Part shown: positions 30,401 to 43,275 of the stretch, piece after piece
How the letters are laid out: every line of letters begins with the position of its first letter
Numbering within the stretch: the stretch's first letter is position 1
NCBI GenBank assembly: GCA_037976565.1
Contig: CP137673.1
Location: forward strand, 1,414,851-1,478,850
Direction of reading: 5' to 3'
DNA length: 64,000 nt
DNA from: Mesocentrotus franciscanus
Lineage: Eukaryota > Echinodermata > Echinoidea > Camarodonta > Strongylocentrotidae
The notes under the pieces: generated by a model
Told to the model about the DNA's origin: nothing
Database searches by the model: none
The model's input: only the letters and a program-made list of their open reading frames with translations
Translations under genes and position numbers: made by a program

Positions 30401-33394
30401 GTTAACAAATTCTAAGTTTCTTTCTCTTTATCTCTTTATTATCTTTTTATTAATCTTCATGTTATCATTACACATTAAATTAAGATTTTTGATTGTACAT
30501 TGTAATATTCAAAGCATAATTTTGTGGTCTAAAACCCATTCAAATTGTACCTTTATTATCAATATTAATTTACCTGTATTACCTTTGATGTATACACGCG
30601 CATTAAGAGCACATCTCGAGAGTACAGTTTGATAGTGTTGCTATAGCGACCATAAGTCCATTATCAACATTGTTCAACAGGTTTGCCAATATATGAACCA
30701 GTACCTTGATGACGTAAGTCATTTTTGACATTCACTAAAGAAACAATAGTTTTTAACCGTGATCTCCTGAAAGCGATTTACACGCTCAAAGGAATCTATT
30801 TGAAAGGAGAAAAGAACTCCGCTTCCCAGGGGTTGATTGGTATCGTGATGCAACACAACAAAGAAGGACAGAGAAATTAGTGGCACTGTAAACAAAGTGT
30901 ATTGCTCCTTTAAGTGCAACGGTAAAATATATACATGCAGTCATCAGGGCTTTTCATTTTGATGCGATTAAGGAAATTCAATTTTAGGACTTTGAGAAGT
31001 GCCCCGAATGACTATTGGCCTTGCTTACATTAGGTACAAAATATGTATGAAGGTTATCACGAGAAAATGTTTCGGTTTTCTCATAGAGGATACTTCAAAC
31101 ATATTAAAATGGAAAGTTACACCATAGATATAAAATATTTGTCACATAAATCGTAATCTGTGGATGTGAATGTGAAATATACATTTACAAAATATTTTCT
31201 TTTTATGTGGTTTATCCTAATTCGACTTAAAAAGTGAAAGAACAACACACAATACTAATTACTAATAATGAGTTTCTACGGGGGTACGAGGCTTCATGCC
31301 CCCCCCCCCTATTTTGATGTCAAAGAAAAGAGGGAGGGAGATGAAAGGAAATTAAGACAGGAAGAGGATGAAGGTGACGTGGAAGAAGATGACAAACCCT
31401 TCCCACACCCTCGATAGAGAAAAAAATAGTACAATTCTTTCACAGCTGGGTGGACTAATAACTATAGAAGATCATAAAGGGTGGGACAAAGGTAAATGCT
31501 ACGGAGCACAAAATGGATGAAATGAGCTTGAAAGCAAAACAAAGAGTTCTTTGGTGGTAGGAAATAAGTGATGAAATGAAAGATAAAAGAGAAATTCAGA
31601 AAATTATAAAATAAGTAATAGTGTTTGCTCAAGCAGAAGATTGAAAAATAAATGAAGTAAAAATAGACAAACGTTTCACTCTGATAAGCCATGAACTACT
31701 CACTCGTATTGCACTCACGAATCGCGTGGTATATAATTGGTAAAGTACAGGACTGTAACAATTTACAAATTAGATAAAGACAAAAATAAACAAACTTGTT
31801 GGATAACCTTGAGTGTTAATCAAGTTTTCAAACAAGAAAGAAATTATAATGAACCTGAATTGGAGCGTACAATCAAAACGAATAGACGAATACCGTTACC
31901 AAGCAACGAGGACTTCCAACTGTTCTCATTTGCGGGAATATTACAGAGTCACGCATGGTCTTGGTGGGAGAGAGGTTTTTGATGTCATAATTTGACATGC
32001 CAATCTTTTATTCGTCTATGAATGTAGAGGTGATATAGACTCCCCTTGAAGGTCAACTTTAGATCTAATTTGCAACATTGCATTATGGTCATGATGGGTG
32101 ATGAATGTGTGTAGAAAGTATATATATAGCACTATCTCTGTCGGCATGTTTTATCGTAATAAAGCTGAGAGACAGACAGATCATTTGAAAAGCTGTTTGA
32201 GTATATGAAGGAATATATTAATCTTACTAATCATGTCTCTTACATTTAACATCGACCAAATAGACCAGAGTTTGATATTCTACGTTGTACTTTCCTGAAA
32301 TGACCGACTTGTCTTGCTCTCTCACAAATGATGTCATCCATCAAGCTAGCTTCATGTTATCAGGAATTGAAAGAGTATATTGAGATAGCAGGATAGTATA
32401 GATGGCATGACTGAGATAAAGGAAAGGTCATAATAATCCTGTCATGAGAATACATAAGATGGAATATCACAATTCAAAAGCATTTTACTGTAGACTAATT
32501 ATTGTGCTACCAATGTAATGTTTGAATGTCTGAATTATCTACAATTAATAATGGTACCTAGTTATTACAATTCCAAAGCCATTAAAGCACAATTTAGGGG
32601 ATCAAATCCAACAATTATAATACAAGAGACCATCCATCACTCTCATTCCTCTCTACCGTCAGCATTTGATCTTACGGACACAGGAAAGAGGAGATAGTAT
32701 CAAATAACATCTGAGATAGTGGAAGCTATATCTTAAGCCAAATTTAAACCGAGACTTTGTTGTAAGGGTGTCAGAAATATGAGACCTAATATCATGATTA
32801 ATTCCCCTCGTATACCTAAAAAACTCATCTCCGTAAACCAGACAAGTTGAGGTCCCATAGTATAGTCAAGTCAAGGAGCCCAGCCCATTTCCTCCCTATT
32901 CTTTTGCCGTCAGTGATCTGCTTTTAGGTCATTAAGAAACAGTATCTCTCGCGAGGGGACTTGTTATAATCAGCCATCACGGCTGTTCGCATGGTTTTGG
33001 CGCCTAACTCTTCCGTTCTAGTCATGAGATGTGAGATGTGTGACACGCCTGGTTTATAGATGGAGTTCAATCAGGTTCACCAAAGAGCAATGTACTATCT
33101 GCTCCTGTGAAAGATAGATACATTGTACTCATCCAGATCGTCATGAAAGCGGTATGATTACTTAGAACTTCAACTGCACATTAGGTGTGGAAAGTGGACT
33201 TGGTAGACCTAATCTCATTATCAATTTAGTGCTCGATCCTAATACCTGCTTTATTAAACTGTTCCAGGGAACTAAATAAAAGATGATATCAATTGATTAA
33301 TAATTGAGTCTTATTTACCCATCAGGGTACCCACATCAGTATTGATACCGCTCTTGATGGGGCCCCTGCAATTATCAGAACCCCAGCAATTGCC
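27426..33394. other. Unassigned ~6-kb AT-rich stretch, no supported gene
   Basis: None of the short open frames here (longest 99 codons at 30333-30632, very AT-rich and hydrophobic) resembles a known domain or shows a start context or splice pattern that I could defend. A CCCCCCCCCC tract lies at about 31300. Nothing else was recognised. Confidence 0.45.
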
Positions 33395-33535
33395 AGGTAT
33401 CCATTTACGCCTGGATGGAGGGTGGCAAATGTGGATTTATGTATTGCCGAAATACTTTAGTGCTGGGCTGGGATTCGAACCATCAACCCTTGGATTGAAA
33501 GTCATGTGAATAAACGACTATACTACGACACCTCA
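33395..33535 (-). mobile_element. SINE-B fragment, diverged
   Basis: The plus strand reads CCAGGTATCCATTTACGCCTGG, GGTGGCAAATGTGGATTTATG, TGCCGAAATACTTTAGTGCTG and GGGATTCGAACC (B box reversed), colinear with SINE-B centre and head. Its greater divergence suggests an older insertion than the copies at 51153 and 61121. Confidence 0.7.
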
Positions 33536-34434
33536 ACTTCAGATCCTAGCGTTGCATAAATTGTGTCATACGCACTCCACATGCCACCAAAAGAGAACTA
33601 TCATGAGAATATCGAAAATTATGTCAACAGCTCCCAAACTGTGAAACAGACTCCACAAATCATAAAATATTAAGATTGTGAACGATTTTCCAGAACATGT
33701 ACAACTGATAAAAACTATGCTTTAGCGGTGGATTCGTAGCGTGTTCTTAATATCTATATATCATTCTTAATATCATTTAATTTTTCTATAAAATAATTGA
33801 CATTAATTCCACAAATAGACCAACAAAAAAAAAAACTACTGAACAAAGTAACCTTTTCATTTATCTATGTCACATAAGATCAACATTGCATTGCTTACAA
33901 TACAGGTGAAGAAAGGAAAAGAAACAAAAAACTGAAGTCTGATAGGGGTTAACTTGTTTATCCAAAGAATCGAGCTGCAATGGAATCCTCGCAATGATAA
34001 CAATCTACAGCTTTCCATTAAAAGAAGGGAGGTTTGATAACGAACCCATACGATCAAACGTATTTCAGAGCCAACACGGTAAAGATTTATTTCTGGGCTT
34101 TCATTATCGTTCTGCTATGAATAGATTGGTTGGTGCCATTTTGAATAATCTCTCTCCCTTACTCCTAAAGACAGGCGTATTAAAAATAAGAGACTTTTAA
34201 TGAATAATAAGTAAAGAAACACTCCTGAAATCAAGCTTGTTTGAAAATTGTCAAGTTCAAAGTTACATACTAGGACTTAAATCAGGGCAAAGTAATGCTC
34301 CTGGTATAGGTTATTACAACTCCCATTTCAAGACGCCTTTTCTAATACATTATCAGAGTAAGGCTTTTTGGAATGGGAGGTGTGATGCCCTATACATGTA
34401 TGTATTGTGTTGTGTTATGTTGTGTGGTGTTGTG

Positions 34435-34468
<34 letters not shown>

Positions 34469-37400
34469 ATGTGCGTGAGTGTGTGTCTGCGTGTGTGTGT
34501 GCGTGAGTGTGTGGGTGTGTGCTTGTGTGCGTGTGTGTGGTTCAAATAATAAATGATAAAATTAGATTTATAGTATAGATTTGTCCAAAAAGCGAAAATT
34601 CTCTACAAACTTCAATATATTACTAAAAGTAAAAAGTAAAATTTGAAATGCAAAAGTGCTTACGTTTTGTAAGCAATATCAAACTACTGTATAAAATGGT
34701 TAAAAAAACCTACTTTAAGGTAAAGTTAAGGGTAGTATAATGGTGACTAAGGAAAACGCTAGTGAAGGTTTAAAATAAGTGATAGACAGATTTAAGCATC
34801 CCTATTTCAGCAGCCTTTCTGAATTGATCATGGTAATCCCTAGAAATTGTTTATCCGAACCTCCCTGGCCTGTAACTCCATCTGACATCATGACCGTGTC
34901 TCCAGCTGTGAAAAGGGTTACGAATTCACGAGGCTCATGAATAACTATCAGCGCTTTACTCTACGTATCACCAGGAAGAAGACAAACACGAATGTTTCAG
35001 GTTACATCAATGGAGCGAATGTTAGACCTGCTCGGTTGCATCAAATCAACGAACCACACTGTTTGGTAATTCTGATCAAGGATAGCTAATATTAACTTGA
35101 CACATCAAAACACACGGTGGCTGTAAGCAACTTTGCTTATAGCCACTTCAAAATCGACATCGCAGATTCTGATTAGAGAGAAAATTAGACAGGTGTTCTG
35201 GATTATAATGAATCTCGAGTACATTTACGTACATCATTCGTGCTTTTCGCTCACAAAGTTGGAATACAAAAAAAAGTAGACCCAAATGAAAGAAAATGAC
35301 AAAAAAGAAGTTCTAATAACATCTAAAACAAATTATAATAAATATAAGTTTAAAATAGGTGAAATCTGTCATATCAATAGCAAATGTATACACTAAGCTA
35401 TCAATTAGTATGACATCGAACTGGTTGAACACGCGTATGATCCCATATGCTCTTGAGTGTATGTGATATTAATAACTATATATTTCTTTATCATAGCAAA
35501 GTAAGACTGCTGCCGGGGGCTCTTTCAATGCATTTCAATTTCAGAATCATCGAGATAAGACTAAAACAGAGTAGTGATAAAAGGGTAGAAGCAATTAGCC
35601 ACCTGTGATATTGTAATATACGCAAATACCAAGGGTATTCGTTACCATGGTTACAAATATATAAATATCTGGCTCAGAAATACAGAATTACACAGTTTGT
35701 ATACATGTATTTAGACATAGGCATATTTTGTTCTAAGGATATCTGATATCAAACTTGTTTGTCAGTCATCACTTCTGTATTGTTTCTTAAGTGCCCATTT
35801 CTCAGTCTTTCGTGCACAAGGATATGAGAATGCTTTTAATTCCACTTACTACAAATCTCATCAAGTTTCTCCTAATATGAGATAGTAATAATATCGCATT
35901 ACATTCGTGAAAGTAGTGTACGTGCCTGTCAGATTCGAACAGAGTAACAGCTCTATTTATCTCTACTGGATAGGTTTACAGTGAGAAATAACATCATGAT
36001 CACGTCTAGACATCATTTGATTGCATGGCGAAATTGGAAGTGGAGCGAAAATCATGGGTAATCCATATGGATAACAAAATTCAGATGCATCTGTGGTTGC
36101 CGTACAACTTTAGAATGATTTGTTTCCAAATCAAAACTTGGCAAACACCGTGTTTAATCTTCATCATTTTCTTACTTCAAGAATCAAGGTCATCTTCAGA
36201 AATTGCTAATAAACTATTTTGTTCTGATCTTATCAAAAGATCAGAAGTATTTGATAACAAATATTTCTCGTTTCTCTCTTAAAAAAAACACCATAGCGGT
36301 CTTCTCTGCCGAGCGTCCCTTTCCTTTACAAATTGTCAGTCGACGTGTATTATCGGGAATTCTATGCAATTTTACAGCGAGTGAGGGAAACAAAAATGTT
36401 ATTAATTCTTTGACCTTGTTTTCAAATTGATTGTGGGTGAATAAAATCCGTAAATAATTAGCGTACACGTTTTAGAAATGGTTTGAAGAAAGAATTGACA
36501 AGGTACACATTTTTCATTTTGTAAAAAGAATATCGAATGTAGTTACCATGTTTACTGGTTTGCTTGAAGAGGACCAAGCACAAACAGTATTTTCTCTAAA
36601 TCTTTAGAATTCCAAAATTCATTCAGTATAGTTTCCAAATTGTATTACAAAATTTACTTATGGCAAGCTCATATGCTGACATTACTGTTTTAATATAGTT
36701 AAAAGCAATGTATAGTAGTCGACGCCCACGCACGAGTATGGAAGTTAACTTCGAGTCACTTCAAGCTCATTCCCGTCGAGTTTTTAATATGAAATAGTTT
36801 TCCATGTAAGGTGTTATGGTCCTGAGTCATTTGAAATGACTCGTGTGGTTTCTACGGGATTGTTTTATGAATCCTCATAAAATTATTCCTTTTTTTCCTT
36901 TTTACCATAAAACCGAGGTGGTGGAAACGATGAGAGGTATTTACCCACCTAGAAACCATGAATTATTTAAACACTTTGAAGGTTAGATCACCACCCACAT
37001 GTTAACGTCATGTACGAAACGTCTATGCAAACATTCTAAATTCATCGCATAATGTTTCTGACACACGCTAATCAAATCACAGAGTGTCCTCGTGCTTTTG
37101 TAATTTTCTCCCTTTGAACTACTTATCAAGATTAAATAAATGTATGAAAGAACCAGGTTAAATTTGCTTCTTGAATATCCATGCCTGACCAAAGAAGCCA
37201 TATGTAGGTCGTATCGATGAGAAGGTGTGGCTGATAAAAACCGCAATGTTAGGTGTGCCATAAGTTCAATGCTTAATGCATGAAAGTGTTGACATATTGT
37301 CAGCTCTGATTCCAACTGGTTGCAAGGGGAATGGCGTAAAAACATGTATGCTTGTGTAAAATAAAATCAACTGTGGTATGGTGCCTTGCAAAACTTTATA

Positions 37401-38207
37401 TATATATTTGCTTTTGGTGGCCCTCTTTGAAAATGAAATTCATGACGCCATGTTATAAATAGTCTCATGTTATATCTGCCATGATGTACTTGCGGGAGAA
37501 AATAAATCAGGACCGTCATCATAATGGAAGTACGGTTGGTTTGAAGGAAATCAATTGTTCCGGCAGCAATTCACAAGCTTTCAAAGTACACAATGAATAG
37601 TGGGATTTCAGATTTTCACTATCACCTTCCTCGCTCTCCATCATCGTCTGTCATTGAAATAGCCGCCCATTCAATTTCTTTTCTCCGAATGCAAGGTTGA
37701 ATACAATCACAATTCAAATACTAAGCTAACAGAGACACTGCTGATGCAGACATAATGTCTCATGTCCAACAACGTGATTACTCTCATTAAAGTATAGAAT
37801 GTCAAACTGCGCGAAAACCATTTAGCTCCTTTAAATGCCAGACACCATATGGTGGCGTCATAATTTTGCATTGAACAAAAAAAGGTTCTGAACTACGTAC
37901 GTGAGCAAAAATCGATACAAATATCAATTTCAATGGTTTCTCAGAAATGCGAGAAGTTCCTGAAATGAAAAAACTCGAGATGCACTTGAGGGATACCAAT
38001 TGGCGCTTTAGTAGTTATCTTGCCAGAGTTCGACGATAAACAGGTGTCTGCTCGAAGGGCTCAGACGAAATATTACATCAGTCTTCAGTGAATAGTTTGG
38101 AAAAGCATGGTATTTCATACGAGTCACGAGACAATGTTCAAAATATTTGAAAGGCCCAAAGGTAATATTTTGAAAATCTTATCGCCAAAAGAGACTTCCG
38201 GAATATT
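33536..38207. other. Unassigned stretch with a (GT)n microsatellite
   Basis: No gene was recognised. The frame at 34237-34506 ends in Val/Cys repeats because it runs into the (GT)n tract. The 120-codon minus-strand frame at 36983-37345 has no domain that I recognise. Confidence 0.45.
34409..34540. repeat. (GT)n microsatellite
   Basis: An interrupted GT tract of about 130 bp, purest at 34436-34465. Confidence 0.9.
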
Positions 38208-38215
38208 ATCTGAAA

Positions 38216-38505
38216 CAGTGGCGTAGAGTGGTTCTAGCAATTTTTTTATTTTTTTTTGTCCTTGTGGGGGGTAACCACTTTAACAGTAGGATTGATGGAA
38301 TGTTATGGAACAAGGCCATCAAATGAGGAAGATTGTGAGGGCCCGTATCTTTTTCTTTTCGCATTTCCTTCCCCTTCATTCTTCTTTACTTTCTCTATCT
38401 CTCTTTCTCTCTCTCGTCTCTCTCTCTCTCTCTCTCTTCTACCCTTTCCCACCATTTGAGGGGGGGTCAAATGCCCCCTTGTAGCCCCGTAGTTATACGC
38501 CCCTG
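38216..38505. mobile_element. hAT-like non-autonomous element, 290 bp
   Basis: The left end CAGTGGCGTA and right end TACGCCCCTG are imperfect inverted tips. The flanks ATCTGAAA (38208-38215) and ATCTTAAT (38506-38513) agree at six of eight bases, consistent with a decayed 8-bp duplication. The middle holds a CT microsatellite (38395-38441). Overlapping open frames on both strands merely translate this repeat. Confidence 0.6.
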
Positions 38506-39452
38506 ATCTTAATATCATGTTTTGAGTAAGGATACCTGCTCCATTTCTGTCCAGTATCCATATTCTACGACATGGTTCTGTCGGATAATGGGAACACACC
38601 TTGGCATATCATCGTGGTTGACGGTGATGTTGGGAATCAAGTCGTTTCGACATGAGACAAACCACGTCATTAATGATGGGATACTCGGGCTAAGAACTAA
38701 CAAACAATTTTTACAAATTGTAGATGGGGATTCAAAGGGCAGGGGATTTAAAGGGCAGCGGTATTAATAGAATAGGCCGATGCAAGATTAGATCCTATAA
38801 ATTGATATAAATGCGAATATCGAGACAATATGACAATAAGCATTTCGTCTGAGGTAGTAGATATTGAAAAGAGAAAGATTTATACAAGTCAATTATAGTT
38901 GTTTCTAGATGCTAATAAAGGAATAAAAACAGGATAATGTGAAAGTCACACGAAAATCTAGCGAGATGGACAGGTGGGAGTGATAAAAAGGCGAATGAGA
39001 AACTAAGTGATAATAAGACCGACTTGAAGCAGTCATATAGACAAATGACCTAGAAAGCGAGTAGTCTTGTGGAAATGGTAAACTTTGCATAGACATTTTA
39101 GACGCAAACACTGTGGAAGTGTTTGACTGCCATGTTTGTACGGAAGATACCGAGCTCAGCAGAGTACGATGTCTCCGCCAGTTTTCGATCCGGCATCGCA
39201 TGATTCGTGGAGATTCGTGAAGGGGGAACACCGTATATAATTTCCAATATTGTTTTACAACACGCATTAGGGATACTTTGAACTATTCGACAGTACTTGT
39301 TGTAGTTATTAAAAAAATAGTACCCCTTCCTACCCCCCCCCCAAAAAAAAAATGACAGAGAGAGGGGAGAGGGGGGAAGAAAGAAAGAAATATAATTATC
39401 AATGCTGAATATGATTTACCCTTATACATTGAGGAAGAGGTACAACTTACTC
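38506..39452. other. Unassigned stretch, no supported gene
   Basis: Open frames at 38522-38767 (plus) and 38905-39267 (minus) are not supported by any domain. G- and A-rich homopolymers lie at 39330-39390. Confidence 0.45.
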
Positions 39453-39825
39453 GGGCAGGTTGGCTCAGTCGGGAAAGCGTCCACCTGTCAAACCAAAGAT
39501 CGTGGGCTCCAATCCGAACCAAGCGGATGACTGAAACCTGCGTTTTTAATGTGCTAACGTGCCCCTCCCCTGTTTCATAGACACAGGCTATGTTATAGTG
39601 AAAACACTCCGCCCCTCGGATAGGACGTTAAATATAGGTCCCGTGTGGAGGAGAGTTACAAACTTTGCACGTAAACAACCCACCGCACTATTTGTATAAG
39701 TGCAGGGGGAAACCCCTTCGCAGTGGTCCACCGGCACAACCCCAATTAGTTATACAGTGGAGAAGAGATCCGAGGGTACCAGTGGACCAGTTCGCTTTCC
39801 CCTCAAAAATACAACTGATGCCAAA
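39453..39825 (+). mobile_element. SINE-C copy 1 (tRNA-derived)
   Basis: The head GGGCAGGTTGGCTCAGTCGG carries an A box (TGGCTCAGTCGG) and a degenerate B box (GGGCTCCAATCC). The body contains GAAAACACTCCGCCCCTCGG, ATAGGACGTTAAATATAGG and TCCCGTGTGGAGGAGAG; the same block occurs, reversed, at about 52690-52770. The 3' end runs into TACTAC repeats that pass directly into the long AAT-type microsatellite. Confidence 0.72.
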
Positions 39826-40060
39826 TACTACTACTAATTACTACTGCTGCTGCTGTTGCTGCTACTACTACTACTACTAATAATAATAATAATAATATTG
39901 AAGAAGAAAAAAAATGATAATGATAATAATAATTATATTAATAACAATAATAATGATAATAATAATAATGATAATGATAATAATAATAATTATAATAATA
40001 ATAATGATAATAATAATAATAATAATGATAATAATAATAATGATAATAATAATAATAATT

Positions 40061-40140
<80 letters not shown>
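39826..40140. repeat. Long AAT/GAT/TAC-type trinucleotide microsatellite
   Basis: About 315 bp: first TACTAC and TGCTGC units, then AAT with GAT and ATT interruptions, and finally about 75 bp of nearly pure AAT. It directly follows the SINE-C tail. The open frames over it (poly-Asn, poly-Ile, poly-Leu) are translations of the repeat and are not genes. Confidence 0.92.
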
Positions 40141-40141
<1 letters not shown>

Positions 40142-41529
40142 TAAGAAACCCTGCTAGTGACTGACCCGGTAGTAGTTCAAAGTTTGATATTCTGCTATCT
40201 GTAGCAGATGTGAACATTCGGGTCGTGACCTTTGTTGTATTTCGTCTTCCGGCTGAGAATGGATACGGTGCTGATGGTTCCGAAGCTCTCATTTGTTGTG
40301 AGATCTTGGTAATAGACTATTAGTATTTAGAAAACATATATGACTCCCACGAGAGTCAGCATACGAGTTATTACGGATATGATCATCATAAGCTATCCTT
40401 TATTCAGAGATGTTTCCCCAGTTCGTGCCGTGCTATCCCGAGCTATTTCACAAATAATGCCAAGCTATACGGAGTTATTCCGAGTTGCTTCCCAGCTCAT
40501 ACCAAAACATCTCGAGATCTTATGAGTCGCTTTCCGATTTCGCGCCGAGCTATAAAAAGATACTGTTTTCATTACTGTTAATATATTTTTCATTCCCTAC
40601 GAGTGCCGCTGATCTAGCTTGAGGTCCATTTTTCTATTTCAACTAGGCACATAATTAGAGAAATTATGATTGGGGCTTTGGTCCTCGAAATGCAACCAAA
40701 GTTAGATTCAGTCAACTGTAGTTTTACGAAGCATAGTTTGTGGTTTCCATGCAGGAACATTGTTTGTTTTGACATTGTGCTACTTCTGACAGGCCTTCTT
40801 TTGCATGATTAAAAAACACGATAATTACGTTTCCCCTGAACTTAAGCTCAGCTTTAAAGAAATATCATATTCGTATGCTAGAAATCTACACATTCTTGGT
40901 TATGGTCCAAATCAAAAGCAAAGGTCAAACGATCGATTACCTTTGCGTTCCTCAACATGGTCAATGCTCAAAGATGCACAGCCCAAAATGAGATTGGATA
41001 TGTTCAGCGAAGCACATGCGCGAAGTGGCCTTAACACTTACTGACAGGAAATGTATCTCTTCTGAGCCAGAAAGGTAGAAACTCTATGTGAAAGTATATG
41101 AGTTAATGGCCTTGTAACTCCAAACAGACGTGACAGTGTCAGGAGGTTACAGCACTCTGCTGCAATGTTATGGACAGGCAAAGACAGACATTAAGGATTG
41201 GTATCCGATATGATAAAGTCTGTCAGATAAAATGATGATTCTGGAAAAGCCTGCATGGCGGACTTGAAGACACAAGTAAAGATGTTTTTACCTCTGCAAA
41301 ACCGTAATACCTAAAGATGTATTACGTGATAGTACGTAATACTTCTTTACGTACGTCTTTACTTTATAGTTAAGATGTATTAATTTGTTTTCAGTTAAAT
41401 TAAATTTTATTATGTTTCCTTGAGTTAATTAATAATCAAATCATATTCTGGGTTTAAATAACACCTAATACATCTATGGTGTCTCTAAGCGATTACAGTA
41501 TTTTTACCCAGGACCTCGGAATAAAACAT
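40141..41529. other. Unassigned stretch, no supported gene
   Basis: No exon was recognised. TCTCTAAGCGATTACAG at about 41483-41500 resembles the SINE-B tail block (CTCTAAGCGCTTTACAG at 10428) and may be the 3' end of the SINE-B copy that follows. Confidence 0.45.
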
Positions 41530-42050
41530 GTCCGCATACGATGTATGCACATTCTCCACTCCCTGGTAAGCATTCAAACCATTTTACAAGTACATGTGTA
41601 TGTTATAGGCTGAAAATACCACAATGATTATCGCGGCCTACCGGGTACCCATTTGAAACCAGGGTGGCGAGAATTAAAGGGAGTGTAGCATGACGAGACT
41701 ATGTGTCTTTCCCGTGGCCCTACTCGGGGCCAATCGGGTATAATACGACTACAGACGAAGCGACCGCAGCATTCACGTGCGTGCAACATACGCGAAACCG
41801 AAGCGTGAGGAGAACTTCGGTCTGTTCCGTGAACGCTAGTGCGCGCTGACCATGTAGAGATTAAGTCGCTGACTACCGTTAATCAAGTCCATTCGTTTAC
41901 GTGCAGTTGTCCAAAAGAAGACGTAGATGGCGTTAACCAGTATTTGCCATGCTACACTCCCTTTAATGTAGATTCTACCACTTCAAGAGTTGTGGTCATG
42001 TGACTGTGTCATCGCACTCGAGATCTGGGTTCGTTTCCTAACCGCGTCAC
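41530..42050 (-). mobile_element. SINE-B copy split by a TTAA-flanked element
   Basis: The plus strand carries, in reverse complement, CATTCTCCACTCC, ACCATTTTACAAG, GCCTACCGGGTACCCATTTG and CCAGGGTGGCGAGAA, all colinear with the copy at 51153. The element at 41678-41962 follows, then TTAATGTAGATTCTACC and a degenerate tRNA-like head with GGGTTCG reversed context near 42025. The insertion falls inside the AAATGTAGATT motif of the SINE. Confidence 0.7.
41678..41962. mobile_element. TTAA-flanked 285-bp MITE inside SINE-B
   Basis: TTAA at 41674-41677 and 41963-41966 bounds ends AGGGAGTGTAGCATG and CATGCTACACTCCCT, a perfect 15-bp inverted repeat. The surrounding sequence is a SINE-B, so the insertion site is known independently. 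TTAA targets with AGGG tips fit Kolobok-like elements; piggyBac tips would normally be CCC. The interior is CpG-rich and non-coding. Confidence 0.82.
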
Positions 42051-43122
42051 TTTCATATTTTAGCTAATGGAGATCACGTACCCCATGGATACGCCAATGC
42101 ACAATGGGACTGCGCCTCCAACAGCAGCCTTTTAGAAAATCTTATAAGATCCTACCATCCTATCATCCCTACCATTCCTACAATCAGAGCAAAAGTGCAC
42201 TGGCTCTGAGAGAAAACTGATGGTATCCTCCTAAGCACTTTTATCAGGTTCTCAATAAGCATGATGCTTAGTTGATTAGGGTTCCCATTGAATCTTATAT
42301 TTCTGATAATAACCTGTCTGCCTTGGGAAATGTTCGTTTGGAGTCATTCGTGCCCTCCTTTATATTGATAGTGATTGATGAATAGCCCACGCTTCCGCTT
42401 TCAGCTTACGAGATCACAATGGATTATGGGTAGGTGGAAAGATCCAGGTTAATGCAGCTGAGATTTCCCTCTTCCCAATGTCAGTCACGCATGATTTGTG
42501 TATTGTGTTCATAGTCCCTTGGAATCATTTCCATCCTTTCAACCAATATCTTTCGGGAATTTATTCCTAGAGAAAAGTAAGACTACCGTCAGCTTTTATC
42601 GATTAGGAAACGGAAAGAGATGCCACAAGCGGGAAAATATCATTTGATCCAATCCACACACACACAAGTCACTCCGATTCTATCCCAGGGTTATCAATCA
42701 AAACTCTTACAAAATGTCTTGTTATGCTTATATTCTCTGTTAATAAAGCAGTTGTAGTTAAAGTCAAATGGTTGATAATCGAAAGTCTTGAGCAAAGTCT
42801 AGCTCTGTCCATCTATGGCTACTTTATTTGTCTACAGTCTCTGGCTGTGTCAGGAGCAGCCTATAGTGTGCAATAGACCGTAAAATCAGCTTAGTCTCAC
42901 ACTGCAGACCCCATTACCCACGACTGACAGGGGCTTATACCTGCAAACTATGAAATCATTGCTATGCTGACTGTATAGCAAGCAATGTAGCAAGGCTTGA
43001 TCTGAGAATACGATGTTATATCCAATTGATTTATTTTAAAAAATCTACATGTATATGATCTTTTTTTATTGGTTTTCGGACAAAATGTTGAAGAAATGCA
43101 GTGGAGGCGACTTGTCTCATTA
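42051..43122. other. Unassigned stretch, no supported gene
   Basis: Nothing beyond ordinary AT-rich sequence was recognised. Confidence 0.45.
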
Positions 43123-43275
43123 GGGACTTTTAGATTTACACGACGAGAACGTGGACTGCCACGGTGACATCCTTAATGTGACGTCCTTTTAAGGCACTGC
43201 CGGGCACGGGCCAGTGCCTTGAAAGAATGGCACACGTGGCAGTCCACGTTCTCGTCGTGTAAATCTAAAAGTCCC
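43123..43275. mobile_element. TA-flanked foldback MITE, copy 3
   Basis: GGGACTTTTAGATTTACACG and its exact reverse complement at the right, with TA on both sides (43121-43122, 43276-43277). The arms are the best preserved of the four copies, about 45 bp (through ACGTGGACTGCCACG), separated by a ~60-bp GC-rich middle with GGCACTGCCGGGCACGGGCC. This is the best representative of the family in the window. Confidence 0.88.

Noticed and set aside
39856..40292. Open frames coding poly-Asn, poly-Ile and poly-Leu
   Set aside because: They are six-phase readings of the AAT-type microsatellite and carry no other signal.
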